Assembly: GCA_014925825.1 (NCBI GenBank)
Contig: JACGCK010000047.1
Location: 237,260 to 301,259, forward strand
Length of the DNA: 64,000 bases
Reading direction: 5' to 3'
Source: Pholiota molesta
Taxonomy: Eukaryota > Basidiomycota > Agaricomycetes > Agaricales > Strophariaceae
The notes beneath the pieces were generated by a model, which made no database searches, had not been told where the DNA came from, and saw nothing but the letters and a program-made list of their open reading frames with translations. Each line of letters opens with the position of its first letter. The stretch's first letter is position 1. Made by a program: the position numbers and the translations under genes. Shown piece by piece: positions 1-12,867 of the stretch.

Positions 1-3000
1 CCATCTGACCAGATTTTACTTACTGGACATCTTCCGGATACATCGCCCATTCAAGAAGCCATGCTGTATACCATGAATGCGGATCCTTACACTGGCAATG
101 TCCCCGACAATCCCAGTGTCAGCGCAGTCATTCCATCAGCGACATCCCATTTTTCTGGCACTCCTGGATCACTCTCAGTCATTGAAAAAGAGTCGCATTT
201 ATTCCGTCAACAGCTTCAAGATAAAATGGCATCGGACAAGGGGACTGAAGTGGCCTACTTGAAGCATTTAAGGCGATATGAAGAATACTGGACGCAAGAT
301 CAGAAACGACGAGAGTCCGATGCTCAGGCAAATGGGGGTAATTGGGAGGTTATTGGCCCTCATCCAATCACTGCAACGAAGGTGTGCGTATTTCTTGAGT
401 ATGAGTCTACTCGAAATAAGGTGTGCATTTAATAAGCAATCAAATCTATTCGTTCTATTCCAAACTTAATCTATATTCCAGTTTTCTTCAGGAGATGGAG
501 CCGAAATTCCAGGTACTAGACTTGGCCCATCTGCAATAAAACAACGAGTATCCGCACTCGAGTATTTTCGTTTTCATCAGCAACACGAGGATGCATACAA
601 GGCATGTCCAGAATCGCAGAGGCCTTTACGCGACGACATCAGGATCAAGACTTTTGAGAAAGCCGCCCAAGCCACAGAGCCAGAACGGGCCTCGCAAGTC
701 CAATCAATGAAAGCGGCCGGCATTCAGGCAGGTATGGTACTATTAATCTATTTTTTACAAGGTCTTCAGGCGACTCACATTTCTACGTACAGATACGGTT
801 ACGCGCGAGCAACTTACAAAAGCATCAATCTATTATCTGGAGTCCGAGCCAAGACGAAATTCCACATCATCCCAGCTTCACACGTCAATCCGAGACCGTA
901 CCATGCTTCTCCTGTCAACTGCGATGGCATTCCGCGGTGATAATGTGCGCGAGATAACTTGGTCAGATATCCTTATTCGTGAGATTCCCTTGGTTGACAT
1001 CGGACTTGACTATAAAGCAATGGTCAGATTCTTTTCAACTCTGTGATATTTTTCACTCATTCTGTGATAACTTCAACAGGCCCTCGTTATCTACTCCAAC
1101 CAAGGCAAGGAGAACACGTCAGGCCGAATCGATGAGCATGGCGCTTTCCGGCACCGCTTGCCAGAGCATTGCGGTGTTGGCGCCCTTGCACTCTATTTTT
1201 TTAGTATCTTCCATATCTCCGAATCAGATGTACCCGACTTTTCACCTGATTTTTCGCACTCGGAAGGTGGCCCACTTGGATTCCGCTCATGGTATCTCTT
1301 GCGCCTATTTCCAGGAGGTCAGAACGAATTCAGCAGGATGTCGTTACAAAGTGAGTTCGTCATAAAACAATACGCTCCAAAAATAATTCTAACACTGTAT
1401 CTTACATCCTATAGACCATCAGAACCGTGTATGCAAAATGAAGGAGGAGACAGGCATTGACGTTGCCAAAGTCACGCATATTGGCCGTCCATACACCGCC
1501 AAAGTTGCCCGGGAGGCTGGAACTTCACAGGAAGGTGCGATGGCGCTAGGGGTTTGGATGTCACCCTCAACTGGTTCTTTTCGTCCATGCTATGATCGTG
1601 CATTGCCACTGGATGGTCTACTTGGTGCTGCTGGATTCAATGCACAGAGGCAGGAGACTTATTTTGTTGCACGTGAAATTCTTGGTATGCATTTCTTCCA
1701 TCTCGCCTTGATTAAATTAATGACGCGCATTCTAAGACCCCCGGATGAGCTTGTCAAGTCCATATTTCCCTGGATTGAAGCCGAAGAAAATTCCCTTGCA
1801 GAGCGGTCCAAATTGTTTGGCAAGAAGGCGCATGATAATGCACTCTTGTCATTGCTGAACACCCTTCGAATGTTTCGACGAGTGCTCCTACAAGACTGCG
1901 CGGTTCTCTTCGCAAAATATCCGACCCTTGCGCTGTTTAAGTACGCACCATTTACCTCCCCAATCTTTCATCAATTTTCCTCCGACTCCCTGCGCGCAAT
2001 TCAGAGTGCAGAGGACTCTGCTCGCCGGAATCTCCAACAGCTTCCCGAGAAAATGGCATCAACATTCCGTGGCATCCTGGCGACGAACTCTCTCCACCAG
2101 GAAATAATGCAGCAGTCCATCCAATCGACTCATACGCAAATCGATAGCAAAATTACTCTGCTCAAAACGATGATGGAAGCTACTCTAATTCGCGGATCGA
2201 CGACGAAGAAACGGAAAGCTGTTGAAGAAGTATTAAAGCAGGTCTCAAGTGCGTTTCCTTCTCTTACTTGCATTAATAATTTTATTCAATGATATGTATA
2301 TTATAGACCAATTACTACCACCAACAGCGGCTGAAATCACAGAGTCGGAACAGCTAGAATCTCAGAAGCGCCGCAAAGTACAGCCGTGTCAGCCTCAGGC
2401 CAGTTCATCAGAACTAGGGTTAACAGCTACTGCGACGTCAACTGTACAAGAAATGCCACCTGAACCCATCCCTCCTTCGCAAATTCCTGAGCCATACGTC
2501 AGTCCATCAGGAAACATCTACCCATCTACCACGTTCGCAATTTTGTCGGACGACCTCCATCTACGCGAAATTCAGCAAGCGTCGATTCAAAGACTCGAAA
2601 ATCTCTTTACATATGAACGCATCGCAAAACATGTGTTCGAATGGGAGACTAAACACGAGGATTGGTTGCCGCGCTTTGAAAGCTTTTGGAGGCCAAAGGG
2701 ACGTGATTTGACAGTCGAGGATATCTGGAGGGAGGACCGGTTTGGAATCGAGGGGACATTCTCTATTCAGGAACTCACGGCTCGATGGGGCGCCCGGTGG
2801 AAGCGAAACGAACCACGTCTCAAGACCGAAGCAGGACGTCGCAAGAAAATTATTCAGTTGGTTGAAGAGCTCGGTGGGAAGGTGAACTGGACCACCGACC
2901 TAGCCCTTCGGTTTCTCCATGAAAAATATCCTATTGATTCTAAAAGTATGGTTGCTCATCTACGTACAGCCCGCTCATTTATGGAATATCTCAATAAGAA

Positions 3001-3043
3001 GACCAAGGAGGCTATTCTCGAGGCGTCAAATTCGTATCCTTAG
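1..3043 (+). CDS. Crypton/Ndc10-type tyrosine recombinase with GCR1_C-like domain (5' end outside window)
   Basis: Six exons join in frame: 1-420, 482-731, 793-1022, 1080-1350, 1415-2248 and 2307-3043, giving 913 codons plus stop. The frame is open to base 1, so the true start may lie to the left; the first Met in view is at 61. The middle exons read as an Ndc10/Crypton-type tyrosine recombinase: an Arg box (MAFRGDNVREITW, about 920-960), a Lys segment (SNQGKENTSGR), an HxxR box (HIGR, about 1474-1485) and a candidate nucleophile Tyr in RPCYDRALP (about 1588). The last exon holds a tryptophan-rich domain like GCR1_C, a DNA-binding domain found at the C-terminus of Crypton recombinases. A basic stretch (KKRKAVEE) precedes it. 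I infer a Crypton-like mobile element or a domesticated descendant. Element ends were not found. The gene looks intact. Confidence 0.75.
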
Positions 3044-6000
3044 TTAATTTAGCAGTTCGTACATTCTATCATTCCTCATAAAATCTATCGACTTTGATTG
3101 TATCCTAGCGCCCATCTTAAAAACTTCAGAGCCTGCTCATTGAGCTTGCTATACTAGTAAGTTGATTGATCAAACTGATCAATCAATCACCTTCACCGTG
3201 ACGCGCGTCTCTCTCTCCCCTACCTCCATCAGCAACCTCGCTCCATAGGGCACCCAAGTGCGGCTGTCCGCCTCCCGGCTGCGTATGCACCGATGGCAAA
3301 GCCAGGACAGGGTAGGACTCAGATGAGGATTCAGATGGAGCCGACGTAAACGAACCCACAAAGGTCCGTGGAATGACCCGATGGATACACGATGGGCGAC
3401 GGAGGGTTGCAGCAATGGTGAGTTTGCTTCTTTACGCGCGACTTGAGCTCACTCCTGGGCTCGTCGCGCGTCTCTTCTTCCACCAGCGTTTTACTAACTC
3501 GTCCAACTTTTTTCGCCAGAATCGACGACGACAACCGTCGTCCGCACCGACCGCCCTTGCGACCTGACAACGAACCGCAGCCTCGGCGGCTAGGCAGCCT
3601 GACCAGTGCACGACGCCGCTCAGCCGGCTCGATTCCTCCAAGACAAGGTGGCCTGCCCGCCATCCAAGTTTCACACCCGGAACTGGATGACGGCCAACGA
3701 GAACGACGAGAGGGAGGCACAGAGGGAGGCGTAGAGGGAGGCGCAGAGGCACCAATGAAGGAGATCGGCACTAGGCGAGTCTGATCTTCTACAAACGGCT
3801 TGAGCTCATGCCTGGGCTCGCCGTTTGTTATCATGATCTTTTTTTTACATACTAACTCAATACCTCCATTGCAAGGAAACACAACCCCACTGCTCTGCCC
3901 TCGTCCAACCGCTGTCGCCCTCGCAATGGAGCCCCGCCTCACCCGTCATTCATCCTTGCCCTCGCCCTCGTCGACGACTCCTTGGCAAACGATGCAAGTC
4001 CTGATGCGGCTTGCATCGTGTCGGACTCTCTTATGCGGAGTTCGACGGCTGTTGGATTTCCTGGCAAACGATGCAAGCCCTTATGCGGCTTGCATCGTGT
4101 CGGACGCTCTTATGTGGAGTTCGGCTGCTGGGCTACGACAACGAGGGGCTTCCTGGCAAACGGCGCCGGCTTACACGACGCCAGCGCCGTGCTGGGCTCT
4201 CATACGAGGAGCTCCAGCTGCCGGAAAGACGACGATGACGATGGGGCTTCACCTGCGGCGACGACCACCCCACCAGCCATTGACGACGACGCCCAATCGA
4301 ACGACTCGAGCAGCGATGCTCTCGCCGGTTCGAGCAGCATCGGCGGTGCGAGCGCCCGAGGAGCCCCAATGACCCATCGACACTCTGATGCGGCATTCGG
4401 CTGCTGGGCTACCACAACGAGCCTCGACGACGACGCCCAGTGGACGCCCACGCCCTGCGAATCGATGGACGGGGCTTCACCCGCGGCGACGACCATCCCA
4501 CCAGCCGTCGACGACGACGCCCAATCGATGGCCATGCCCTGCGAATCGCCGTTTGCGACGACGACGAGTAACGGCGGCCTGGCCATCGACGACGACGCCG
4601 AATCGACGGCCGCGCCCTGCGAATCGCCGTGTATGACGAGGACGAGTCCATCAGGCTTCGCCCGCGGCGGCGACCATCCCACCACCCATCGACGACGCCG
4701 CCCAATCGACGCCACGCCGTACGAATCACCGTGTGTGACGAGGACGAGTCCATCAGAGCCGGTGTTCGGCGCCGCGGGAGGCGTCCACCACCATCCAACT
4801 GCAACGGCATTCGCGACGAGCGCGGCGTCGACAATCCGACCACCAACCGCCATAGGGGCCCGGCAACGAATCCACAAGAGCCGACGGTTGATGCAGACGA
4901 CGAGGAGAACGAAACATCGACGACGACGCGCTGAGCGGCGCTTTGGGCGAGGACGGCAAGGCCAGGAGGCGCAGTGTTCGATGCCGCGGGAGAGACATTG
5001 GGGTATTGCTAGCAGACATGATCAATGTGAGCGCCCTTTCGTTGTTCTGAAATTTACACTTACCGCAGCCGTTCCAGTGCCACAGCAGCTCGCCGCCACG
5101 TACCGCCTCTAATTCAAACGGCGCTCGCATCATCAAACCCCCTCGGCCGCGTACAACATGAAGATTCGCAGGCCATCGTCGACCTCACCGATCGTGGAGC
5201 CCCGCCGCTGCCACGCCCGTCGTTCGCACTCGCCCAGCTGGATATCGGATGGAAACGGCCTCTCGCTGCTTACCAGCTATCACCACAACACGACAAGGAG
5301 GCAGAGAGGCACCACCACCTCTCAACGGCGTTCGCGTCGAAAGCCCTGGGCCGCCGCTTACGAGCTCTCGACGTCGCCTCTCCTCGACGACGACAGCGAG
5401 CCCTCCGGACATCTGCTCGTCAATGCCGCGTGCATCGCACGCACCACAAGCTCTGACCGACCCGGCCGTCCACGCACCGCCGGCGTCGTGTATGGCTGCC
5501 GCATTACCGTCTACACGCACAACGAACACTGCACTTGCAGTGTTCTGCACCGTTGAGACGCATCGCGGCAGTGCTTACATTTCCTGAGCAGTCTGCAGCC
5601 TTCAAACCGTGAGTACCATCGTCAAACCGCCGTTCTCGACAGCGTACCGCAGCGGAATCACAACACGGCCCAGGGAAATTGTCGGGGCAGGTCTATTTCG
5701 CTACTTCCTGCGCTCCGCCGATGTCGAATCGACAACCACGTGCTGCAACGCGCCGCCATCGACAACGCGACGACGACTGCAAGCCTCATACACTGTTTGG
5801 GGCTGGGAGGGCCGCGGTTGTACCATCGGCCATCGAGGGTGGCAAGGGGAAAGGCATATTTAAAGTAAAGTTATAACTGCAAGTTGGCAAATGTACTTAG
5901 TAGTAAAACAAATACACATAATATTTTTCTCTCATTTGTGTGAATGCCTCTGGAAATCTAAGGGTGATGGGTCAGTGCATCTATGGCTAATTTGAGTGAG

Positions 6001-6113
6001 ATGGAAAGGGGTAAAATGAGACGGTGCTGGACAGTAGAGGATGTAAGACATAAGCCGACATCTTGGCTTGAACCATCTCCTGCATCATCAAGAACATCAT
6101 CCAATTAACCAAC
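3044..6113. repeat. GC-rich repeat field with hairpins, no convincing gene
   Basis: This 3-kb stretch has long open frames on both strands, but they are low-complexity and change frame between repeat units, so I do not call a gene. It contains two copies of an intron-like hairpin module (3419-3521 and about 3780-3890), three tandem hairpin units (3984-4220) and degenerate units of about 100 bp at 4240-4740 built on gacgacgcccaatcg and cctgcgaatcgccg. Intron-like GT-AG segments with actaac branch sites occur (for example 3419-3521), so spliced transcripts, coding or not, are possible. From 5880 to 6113 the sequence is AT-richer and is probably the promoter of the nuclease gene that follows. 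Confidence 0.55.
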
Positions 6114-8076
6114 ATGGGAATCAATGGACTCTGGGAGGTGTGTATAGCAAATGTTAGTATTGCAAAATACTAAACAAGATGGCCATTGGAATAGCTTCTC
6201 GGCCCCGCTGCGCAAGCCTACACTCTGAACGACATCAGCCTTATGAACGGCCGCGGCTGCTCTGCGACGAAGAAAAATAACGCTCTTCGTGTCGGTGTCG
6301 ACATCAGGTATGTCTTATCTTCTTGGAGACATGACATTTTCTTAAATAACTGTGTCACCAAGTGTCATCATGAATGAATGTGTCGCTGCAAATCAAAATA
6401 CTCACCTTTATCGGTACAAAACCGCGAACGAGCTTCGAATTTTCTTTTTCAAGCTGTGTAAATTCCTTCGCCAGGCGCCGGGCATCATGATCTTTGTATT
6501 TGATGGTCCCAACCGACCATCGTTCAAGCATGGCCGATATATTGACACGCAAACCGAGCCGGAATGGTCTAACAATTGCAAGACCATTATTGAGGCGTTT
6601 GGGTTTTATTGGCATCAAGTAAGTGCTTTGTTTTATTGAGCAGCGGATTCATGACACTGAAATCAATTAGGCGCCCGGTGAAGCGGAGGCCGAGCTAGCA
6701 ATGCTCAGTCGCTACGACGCCATCGATGTTGTTATAACGAGCGATAGCGACGCTCTTGTGTTTGGAGCACAATGTGTTATGAAACCGTACGTGCATACAC
6801 TGCTCGAAATATAATTAAATTTCTAACTTCTTTCATATCAGTATTTCGGGCTCCAGTGGCAGCCGCTATCTCCTTTTCTCAATGGACGCAGTTGAGAACA
6901 CAGTCGGCCTTTCTCATGGAGGCCTCCTTTTGATTGCTCTTCTTTCAAAGAGCGATTATTCAGATGGATTGGTTGGCTGTGGTCCCGGAATATCTGCTTC
7001 ACTCGCGCGCTGCGGCTTTGGCGAGCGGATTCTTTGGGCTGTTGAACGACTGGAGGATTTCAAACTTCTCAGGGAGCTGGAGAGCATTTCTTCGGATATC
7101 CAGGCCGAGCTTCGAAGTAATTCCCGTAATCTTCTTAACTCGTGCTATCCACAGCTTGCGTCCAAGTTTAGCATTGACATTATTGCTCCGAACAAGGTCT
7201 CCGCATTCCTCGCTCCAATTGTCACCATCAGCTCGTCTTCGCCACGTCTCCTATTGGGTATGATCCCTAACTGGATCTTGAAGGAGCCCTGTATTCCTCG
7301 CATCAGCCAATTCTGTAGGCAGTCCTTGGGTTGGGAACAGAATACACTGGAGAAGAAGTTCAAGAACATCTTGTGGCCAGGAGTCTTTCTCCGGATCCTC
7401 AGTTCGGTATGATCTTTCGAGTTCTACAAATGCTTATACTACTTACTAATATAATTCTGTTTAAATTCAGCCTTTAATCATCTACGACCATGCTGAAAAG
7501 CTCTGCGCGACGCCGCACAATCAGACAGAGATTATGACGGCATCTCTTCGCGAACGAAAGAAAGGAGCCGGACTCGGAAGATGGGTACGTGTGTGCTATT
7601 CGACGGACAACTTTCTCGCACTGCTGGAGATCAGCACGAGCAGTGCAAGAAAGCCCACGAATAAAACCTGGGTCTCTGCGGAATATCTTCCCCAGTACGT
7701 TATCTCGACACCCGCCCTGCCACGTTCTCGTCGTCATCATGTCACCACATCTTGTGTTTCTACGAGGGTAGTTCCAGCACCGGCGAGCATTATCTCGACA
7801 CCTAATGTTCCACGTTCTCGTCAGGCCACACCCTGCGCTTCCACGAGCGTCCTAGCGCCAGCATTGATATCCTCTGCTTCCGAGTCACCCGATCCGCCAA
7901 CCATCATGGATGTAATAGATTTGGTCAGTCAAAGTCGCAAATTGGCTAAGATAGGCGTCCAAAACTCCGGAGAAGTCTTGGAGATCACAGATTCCGAATC
8001 CGAAATTGAGATTGTCCATTCACCTCACCAGCGGGTGCGCTCTTTTTCTCCAGAATACATCGTCATTAGTGACTAG
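6114..8076 (+). CDS. GEN1/XPG-type structure-specific endonuclease
   Basis: Six exons (6114-6137, 6195-6307, 6363-6618, 6671-6786, 6842-7406, 7471-8076) give 559 residues. The first exon encodes only MGINGLWE, the start typical of the XPG/FEN1/GEN1 superfamily. The N region keeps metal-binding Asp residues in GVDIS and FDGPNRP; the I region has APGEAEAELA and VITSDSDALVFGA, with both acidic pairs intact. The helix-hairpin-helix segment reads KSDYSDGLVGCGPGISASL and LARCGFG. These nucleases cut flaps or Holliday junctions in the nucleus. The order of motifs and the lack of a long spacer favour GEN1-like over XPG/Rad2. The C-terminal 180 residues are Ser/Thr/Pro-rich with an acidic motif (EITDSESEIEIV), possibly a SUMO-interacting site. 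The sequence predicts an active enzyme; the substrate is inferred. Confidence 0.85.
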
Positions 8077-11000
8077 TAAAGCACCTTCCATAAGCTTAGA
8101 ATGTCTTTGTATAATATGTTTTGATTCAAGTTTTAATGTTACATGTTACAGAACTAATAATTACATGCCATTGAATTCAAGAATGTTGTATAATTTACGA
8201 CGGGGGGGAGAGGCCACCATGTTGTGTTAAGCGCTTGGAACGAGCGCCTAGATTGCTACTCTCCCCCCGGCCCGTTCGGAGCCTAAACGAGCGATGCGCG
8301 CGCGCGCCAGGCCGAGGTCACCAGCGGCCATGTCACGCCGTCACATCAGGTCACCCGCGCGCCAAAACCAGCTGGGAACCAGGCCACGTGACGACACCGA
8401 TCAGGCGAAACGGTTTCGATACATAGTATACTTCCCCCCGATCGCACGTACTCTGTCGATGATTTTGAAGCATAGATTTTGCAATCTGTTTCCGTACCTT
8501 GAATGTGATTTGTATTCGGCGAGGAATCGACCACCGTGGGTACGCAAATGACTTATCCACGAGGAGCTGAGCTGTGATTTTGCGTGCATTGTTCGACTAA
8601 TTGAGAAATGTTTTTGTGGAGGGTATAACCGTTCCGAATCGTTATCGATGGAAGGAATGAAATTCGGTGCTGTATCCAATGAGATCGTTGATTCTGGAAG
8701 GTCCGTGTTGGTGCCACTCCGAAAACGAGGAGTAGATCGTGTATACAATGAGAGAGCCATTGTTCTCAGATAATCGCGGCCACAAATTTACATGGCCAAG
8801 ATAGTCAGAGAGTCCAATTTTCCAACCGTGAACAAGTGAATGGCGTGCACGAAATAAGTATAAAATGTACCACTTCTCGAATGTTAATTTGCTATCGTCT
8901 CTCGATGTATTCTATTCACCTACACAGTGTATCCCGCTATCACACCAGGAATCAACTCTATTCACCCCGATCTTTGACGACATTGACGATTACTGGCGGT
9001 TGCGACATCGCCTCCCCCGCGTGGTCTCCGTCGAGAGCACCATGGATATGGAAAGATTCGAGGAGACAGGCTCAGGCGCATAGATATGGCCCGAGCATGA
9101 GCACGTAGTATGTATTGCCCGTGCTACCTGCGTTCGCATTGATACGATTTACATGTACATTATACAGTGCGATGCTTCTTTTCCAGCCGTCGCGCCTCAC
9201 TACGGGCCAGACTGGCAGCCAGAGCACTTCGCCGGACAGAACACGAGTGCGGATGCCCGTGCCATGGGCCCATGGCATCATTGCAGCAGTACCAGCAGCA
9301 GTGGGGCGGTTATTACATGGCGCAGATGCAGCCGCCACCGCAGGACCTTCAAGACCTCCAAGTGCTGGGCGCTCCTTCGACCTCGCGGCGTGCACCGCCG
9401 CCGCCGCTGTCGCAGAAACGCATAGCTGCATCGCACGATTGGGCCTACCAAGCCTGGAGACGGCTGCTTGGATCGACAATCACTTGCATCCTGAAGGTAG
9501 ATTGTCACTTTTTTGCGAATCGATTATCAGGCTAAACGCACATCATAGACCCAACTTCTCAGGAGGGTCAGACTTGGGTCAGACAGCCTTATTGAGCAAA
9601 CAACAAATGGGCTACTCACCGAGCTTGGATATGCCGCGTTACAAGGGGGCATCCGGCGCATTTGCGACCGTGCCCGTCGATCCATATTCGACCGGTGCTG
9701 ATGTCGAAATGTCCCTCCCGCCTCCCGACGAGTCTCTTCACAGACGAGACAACGGTCTACGTCGCGGCTACGCATCGTCTCTAGTAGCATCGCCCCAATC
9801 ATCTACCCTCCCGCTCATCAGCTCGGTGGTTCGCTCCTCGCTTCCACACTCATCCGGCACATTGGCTACCGCACCCGCCAACCCCGTATGCGTACGGCGC
9901 CGATATCGATAACCGCCGCACACAGCTTAGGAACTCTGTAAACTCTGTACCAGATATGAGTAAACAAGGTGACTGGACAGTGTGATTGACGATGATATGA
10001 AGCTAATTATTTTACCAAAGTTCCTACTGAAAATCAGGATTGCTTCTACAAAGAGGCGATCGTAAATCACAACATGAAAGCCGACTCAATCGATGGATCG
10101 AGCAAATCTGTTCGATCCAGCGCTTTGGCAGTGAGGCTGCATAGCCCACCTATCTACTCCGGCTTTCCAGGCCCCTCGTCCTACTTTCGCAGTTACAGAG
10201 ATGCCACAGCAAGGTGGCCCCGTCATCGACTTGTTTTATCTTGCAGAGGTGAACACGAGCGCGATGGCTCAAACGGCCGGACAGATGTGGTGGATGTAAG
10301 GTCGGGCACCATCTATTTCACTCGTTTCCATTCTATTCTGTCTGGTGTTCCTAATACCTATATGTATTGTAATTGTGTTTTTTGTCGTCATTTTACCTCC
10401 TTGCTTTTTTCTTTATATCTCCGGTGTCCGCAGTCCTTTCAAGTTGGATTATAAATGTACCACACAGGTTTATGGAAGATGATTTTCTTCCGTGCCTTAC
10501 TTGTAATCTACCCCTTGTATCTAAGGGATAGAATAGAAATTGATAGAAAAGTAATATCCTTTCAAAGGAGGGACAATGTGATCGACGCCTTTGGATGAAA
10601 GGAGGCAAGTTTTACGGCAAAATGGAAACCTAGTCAGAAAAACATGTATACCGCGCTACTGGACCATATCTTAGGACCATCAGCAATCAAATTTGGATCG
10701 AACACTTACACGAGTCAGACCCATACAGCGCCATCGGGATAGCAGAATAGATTGTTAACTACCCATTACAGTAAGCCGATGGAACGTCCGAGGTTGTGGG
10801 ACTCTGTGATATACATGGCTTCGTATATGGTGGGGAGAGCAAGGGGAGAGGATACAAGATATCGAAAAGATATCACCGCAGCTTCCATCGCCCGCTCACC
10901 ATTTTCTACAAGCGCCCTAAGCACTGCGGCTCCAGCCTCCACCGCAAGTTGCAACACAAACGCACACACGCACCGCTCGAGATAACCGCGCTCGATGTCG

Positions 11001-12720
11001 GAACGGACGCCGCGCGCTTTAAATTGGGTTATCGCCATCTTGATGAGGGCTTCAGGGTCTGCGCGGCGACGGCAGAAGATAAGCCGGATTTATTCCAGTA
11101 GCGAGTGAATTCGTAGCCTTGGAATGCGGCTGGGGAATCGTGGTCGTGGTCGTGGTCAGGTCGAGGTTCGTGCGCATGGGAACGTGTGAACGCGCTTCGA
11201 GGTTCGGGCCGCGGCTGGCCGCGGTCACCCGATGACTGAACATGCGAAGTCGCCTCTTCTCAACCTACCATGACCTCGTAGCACGCGGCACGAATTCATC
11301 GTCTTCTCACTCTCCAAGAATCGCCGCGACCACCCCAACCGCCTCTGCGTTCCGCCCTTTGAACCCCTGCTATGCTCTCGACTGGACCTTCGACGGGACG
11401 CAGTTCAATGATAAATGTCAGGCGACTGTCTCTTCTGACACTATGTAGGAGGGCATTACAGTGGAACTGAAAATCAGGTAAGCCGGGGTTCTCGCTGTCG
11501 AGTCTCTCTCTCACTCCTGCCTGCCTCCATCAGGCTCTGTTGCCGTCGTCACTAGCACTGCCGGTTTCACCTTCGCATTGACGTCGTTTTAGCCAATCCC
11601 TTCCTCTACTCAAGCACACTGCGGGCGTTGTCGCGTATACGCTTCCATGCACGCGTTCCGCGATTTTTGTCTGAGCCTTGAGCGTCGGTACGTGCCAATT
11701 GTTGGCCACCATCGACGTGTCTTCGGATCTCAAGATATTACCTCTCTCCTACGCAGGAAACACCCGGCGCTGCGGCCTTGAATTGCGATTGGAGTTCGAT
11801 TTGGGCATGGAGAAGTGTTGAAATCGAGGACCCGGTGAGTAATATCGCTTGATACGAGCTGCGGACGGTGTCGCTCATAGCACTGCCCATCAGCATCACC
11901 GTCATCGCCGCCGTGGACGATCCCCAGCCCTCAATGATGCGCCGTGCACAACGACGCGACGCCGTCGCAGTGGACCCATGTCTGCAGCCACCTGGTGGCG
12001 ACGATCACGGCGCGCTTGAGAACCAGGCGTTGGGGACGCGCAGGCGCGACGCACGACGCGATGGGACCCATTGGGGCGTGCGCGAGTGAGTTGGTGTTCG
12101 GGGGCGAGCCCATTCGCATCAGCGACACGTCAACGCGAAAAATGACGAAGTCCACCCCATCCATCCCGCCTATCGTAGGTCTGGCCCTGGTTCGCGGACA
12201 TGGGTTCCCCCGCGTATGGGCGGTATTCTACCGCTGCCGAACATCCGTTTGCCCTCCCCCCCACACACTTGCCCCGACGCGCCGACAGAGGGATGGCGCT
12301 GCCTGCACCCGGTGACTGCGTCGACGCCTTTCCTTCTCCGCCGCATGGCGGGCGTTCGTGGCTGTCGCCCCAATACGTATGAGGCGCTGGAGCGCTTTCT
12401 GTGGGAGGGCGGCGCCGGCCGTCTTTGCGCTGTGAGTCGAATTGTAGCATGCGGTTGATATTCCATAGTACCATGATGGGCGCGAGAATCATTTACATAC
12501 GTACAAAACGGAAATAAGAATGGTAATGACCTCTAACAGGTGGACTGACTATCCACATCAGCAACGTCGAGATGATGCTTCTCCATGGGCGATGTGGTGT
12601 TCTGTGTTCATAAGAATGGCATCACGTCCCCATGGGCGCGCTCAGGAAAACCTTCTTCGCCACGCCCCACATACGACCGCTGTCCTTGTCCTAAGGCGTA
12701 TCCTGTTTCCCGATCACATC
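8077..12720. other. Gene-poor stretch, nothing recognised
   Basis: I recognise no protein in these 4.6 kb. Open frames of 70-265 codons occur (the longest is 9115-9912, plus), but they lack coherent exon joins, family motifs or a supported start. A Gln/Pro-rich frame at 9281-9490 could be a gene remnant. A short inverted repeat with ggggggagag and ctctcccccc arms brackets 8202-8277, and a small hairpin with TGGATCGA/TCGATCCA arms lies near 10095-10120. No RNA gene was seen. Confidence 0.4.
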
Positions 12721-12867
12721 TCACGGCCGACCCGTCGGGCGCGGGGGGCGCGGGGGAGCCGGCTTTACCGCGCGCGCCGCGAGCTCGTCCTCGTAGTTAG
12801 TTGGGGCGGCGGCGACGGATCCAAGAAGAAGGACGAGGAAAACGATTGGGGATTTTGGGATGAACAT
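12721..12867 (-). CDS. Possible small secreted proline-rich peptide
   Basis: A 48-codon minus-strand frame starts MFIPKSPIVFLVLLLGSV, a good signal peptide with predicted cleavage after AAA, followed by a short mature part that ends in a Pro/Arg-rich run (KPAPPRPPRPTGRP). An upstream in-frame Met at 12915 would bury the signal peptide, so I prefer 12867. It could be a tiny secreted peptide, the first exon of a longer gene, or chance. Nothing nearby helps to decide. Confidence 0.3.
   Translation of the reverse strand: MFIPKSPIVFLVLLLGSVAAAPTNYEDELAARAVKPAPPRPPRPTGRP

Noticed and set aside
3982..5112. 376-codon open frame in the GC-rich repeat field
   Set aside because: Low-complexity Ala/Asp/Ser/Thr translation; repeat units are not multiples of three, so the protein is not conserved between units.
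9115..9912. 265-codon plus-strand open frame
   Set aside because: No recognisable motif, no supported splice joins and GC-driven composition; mentioned only as a possible remnant.
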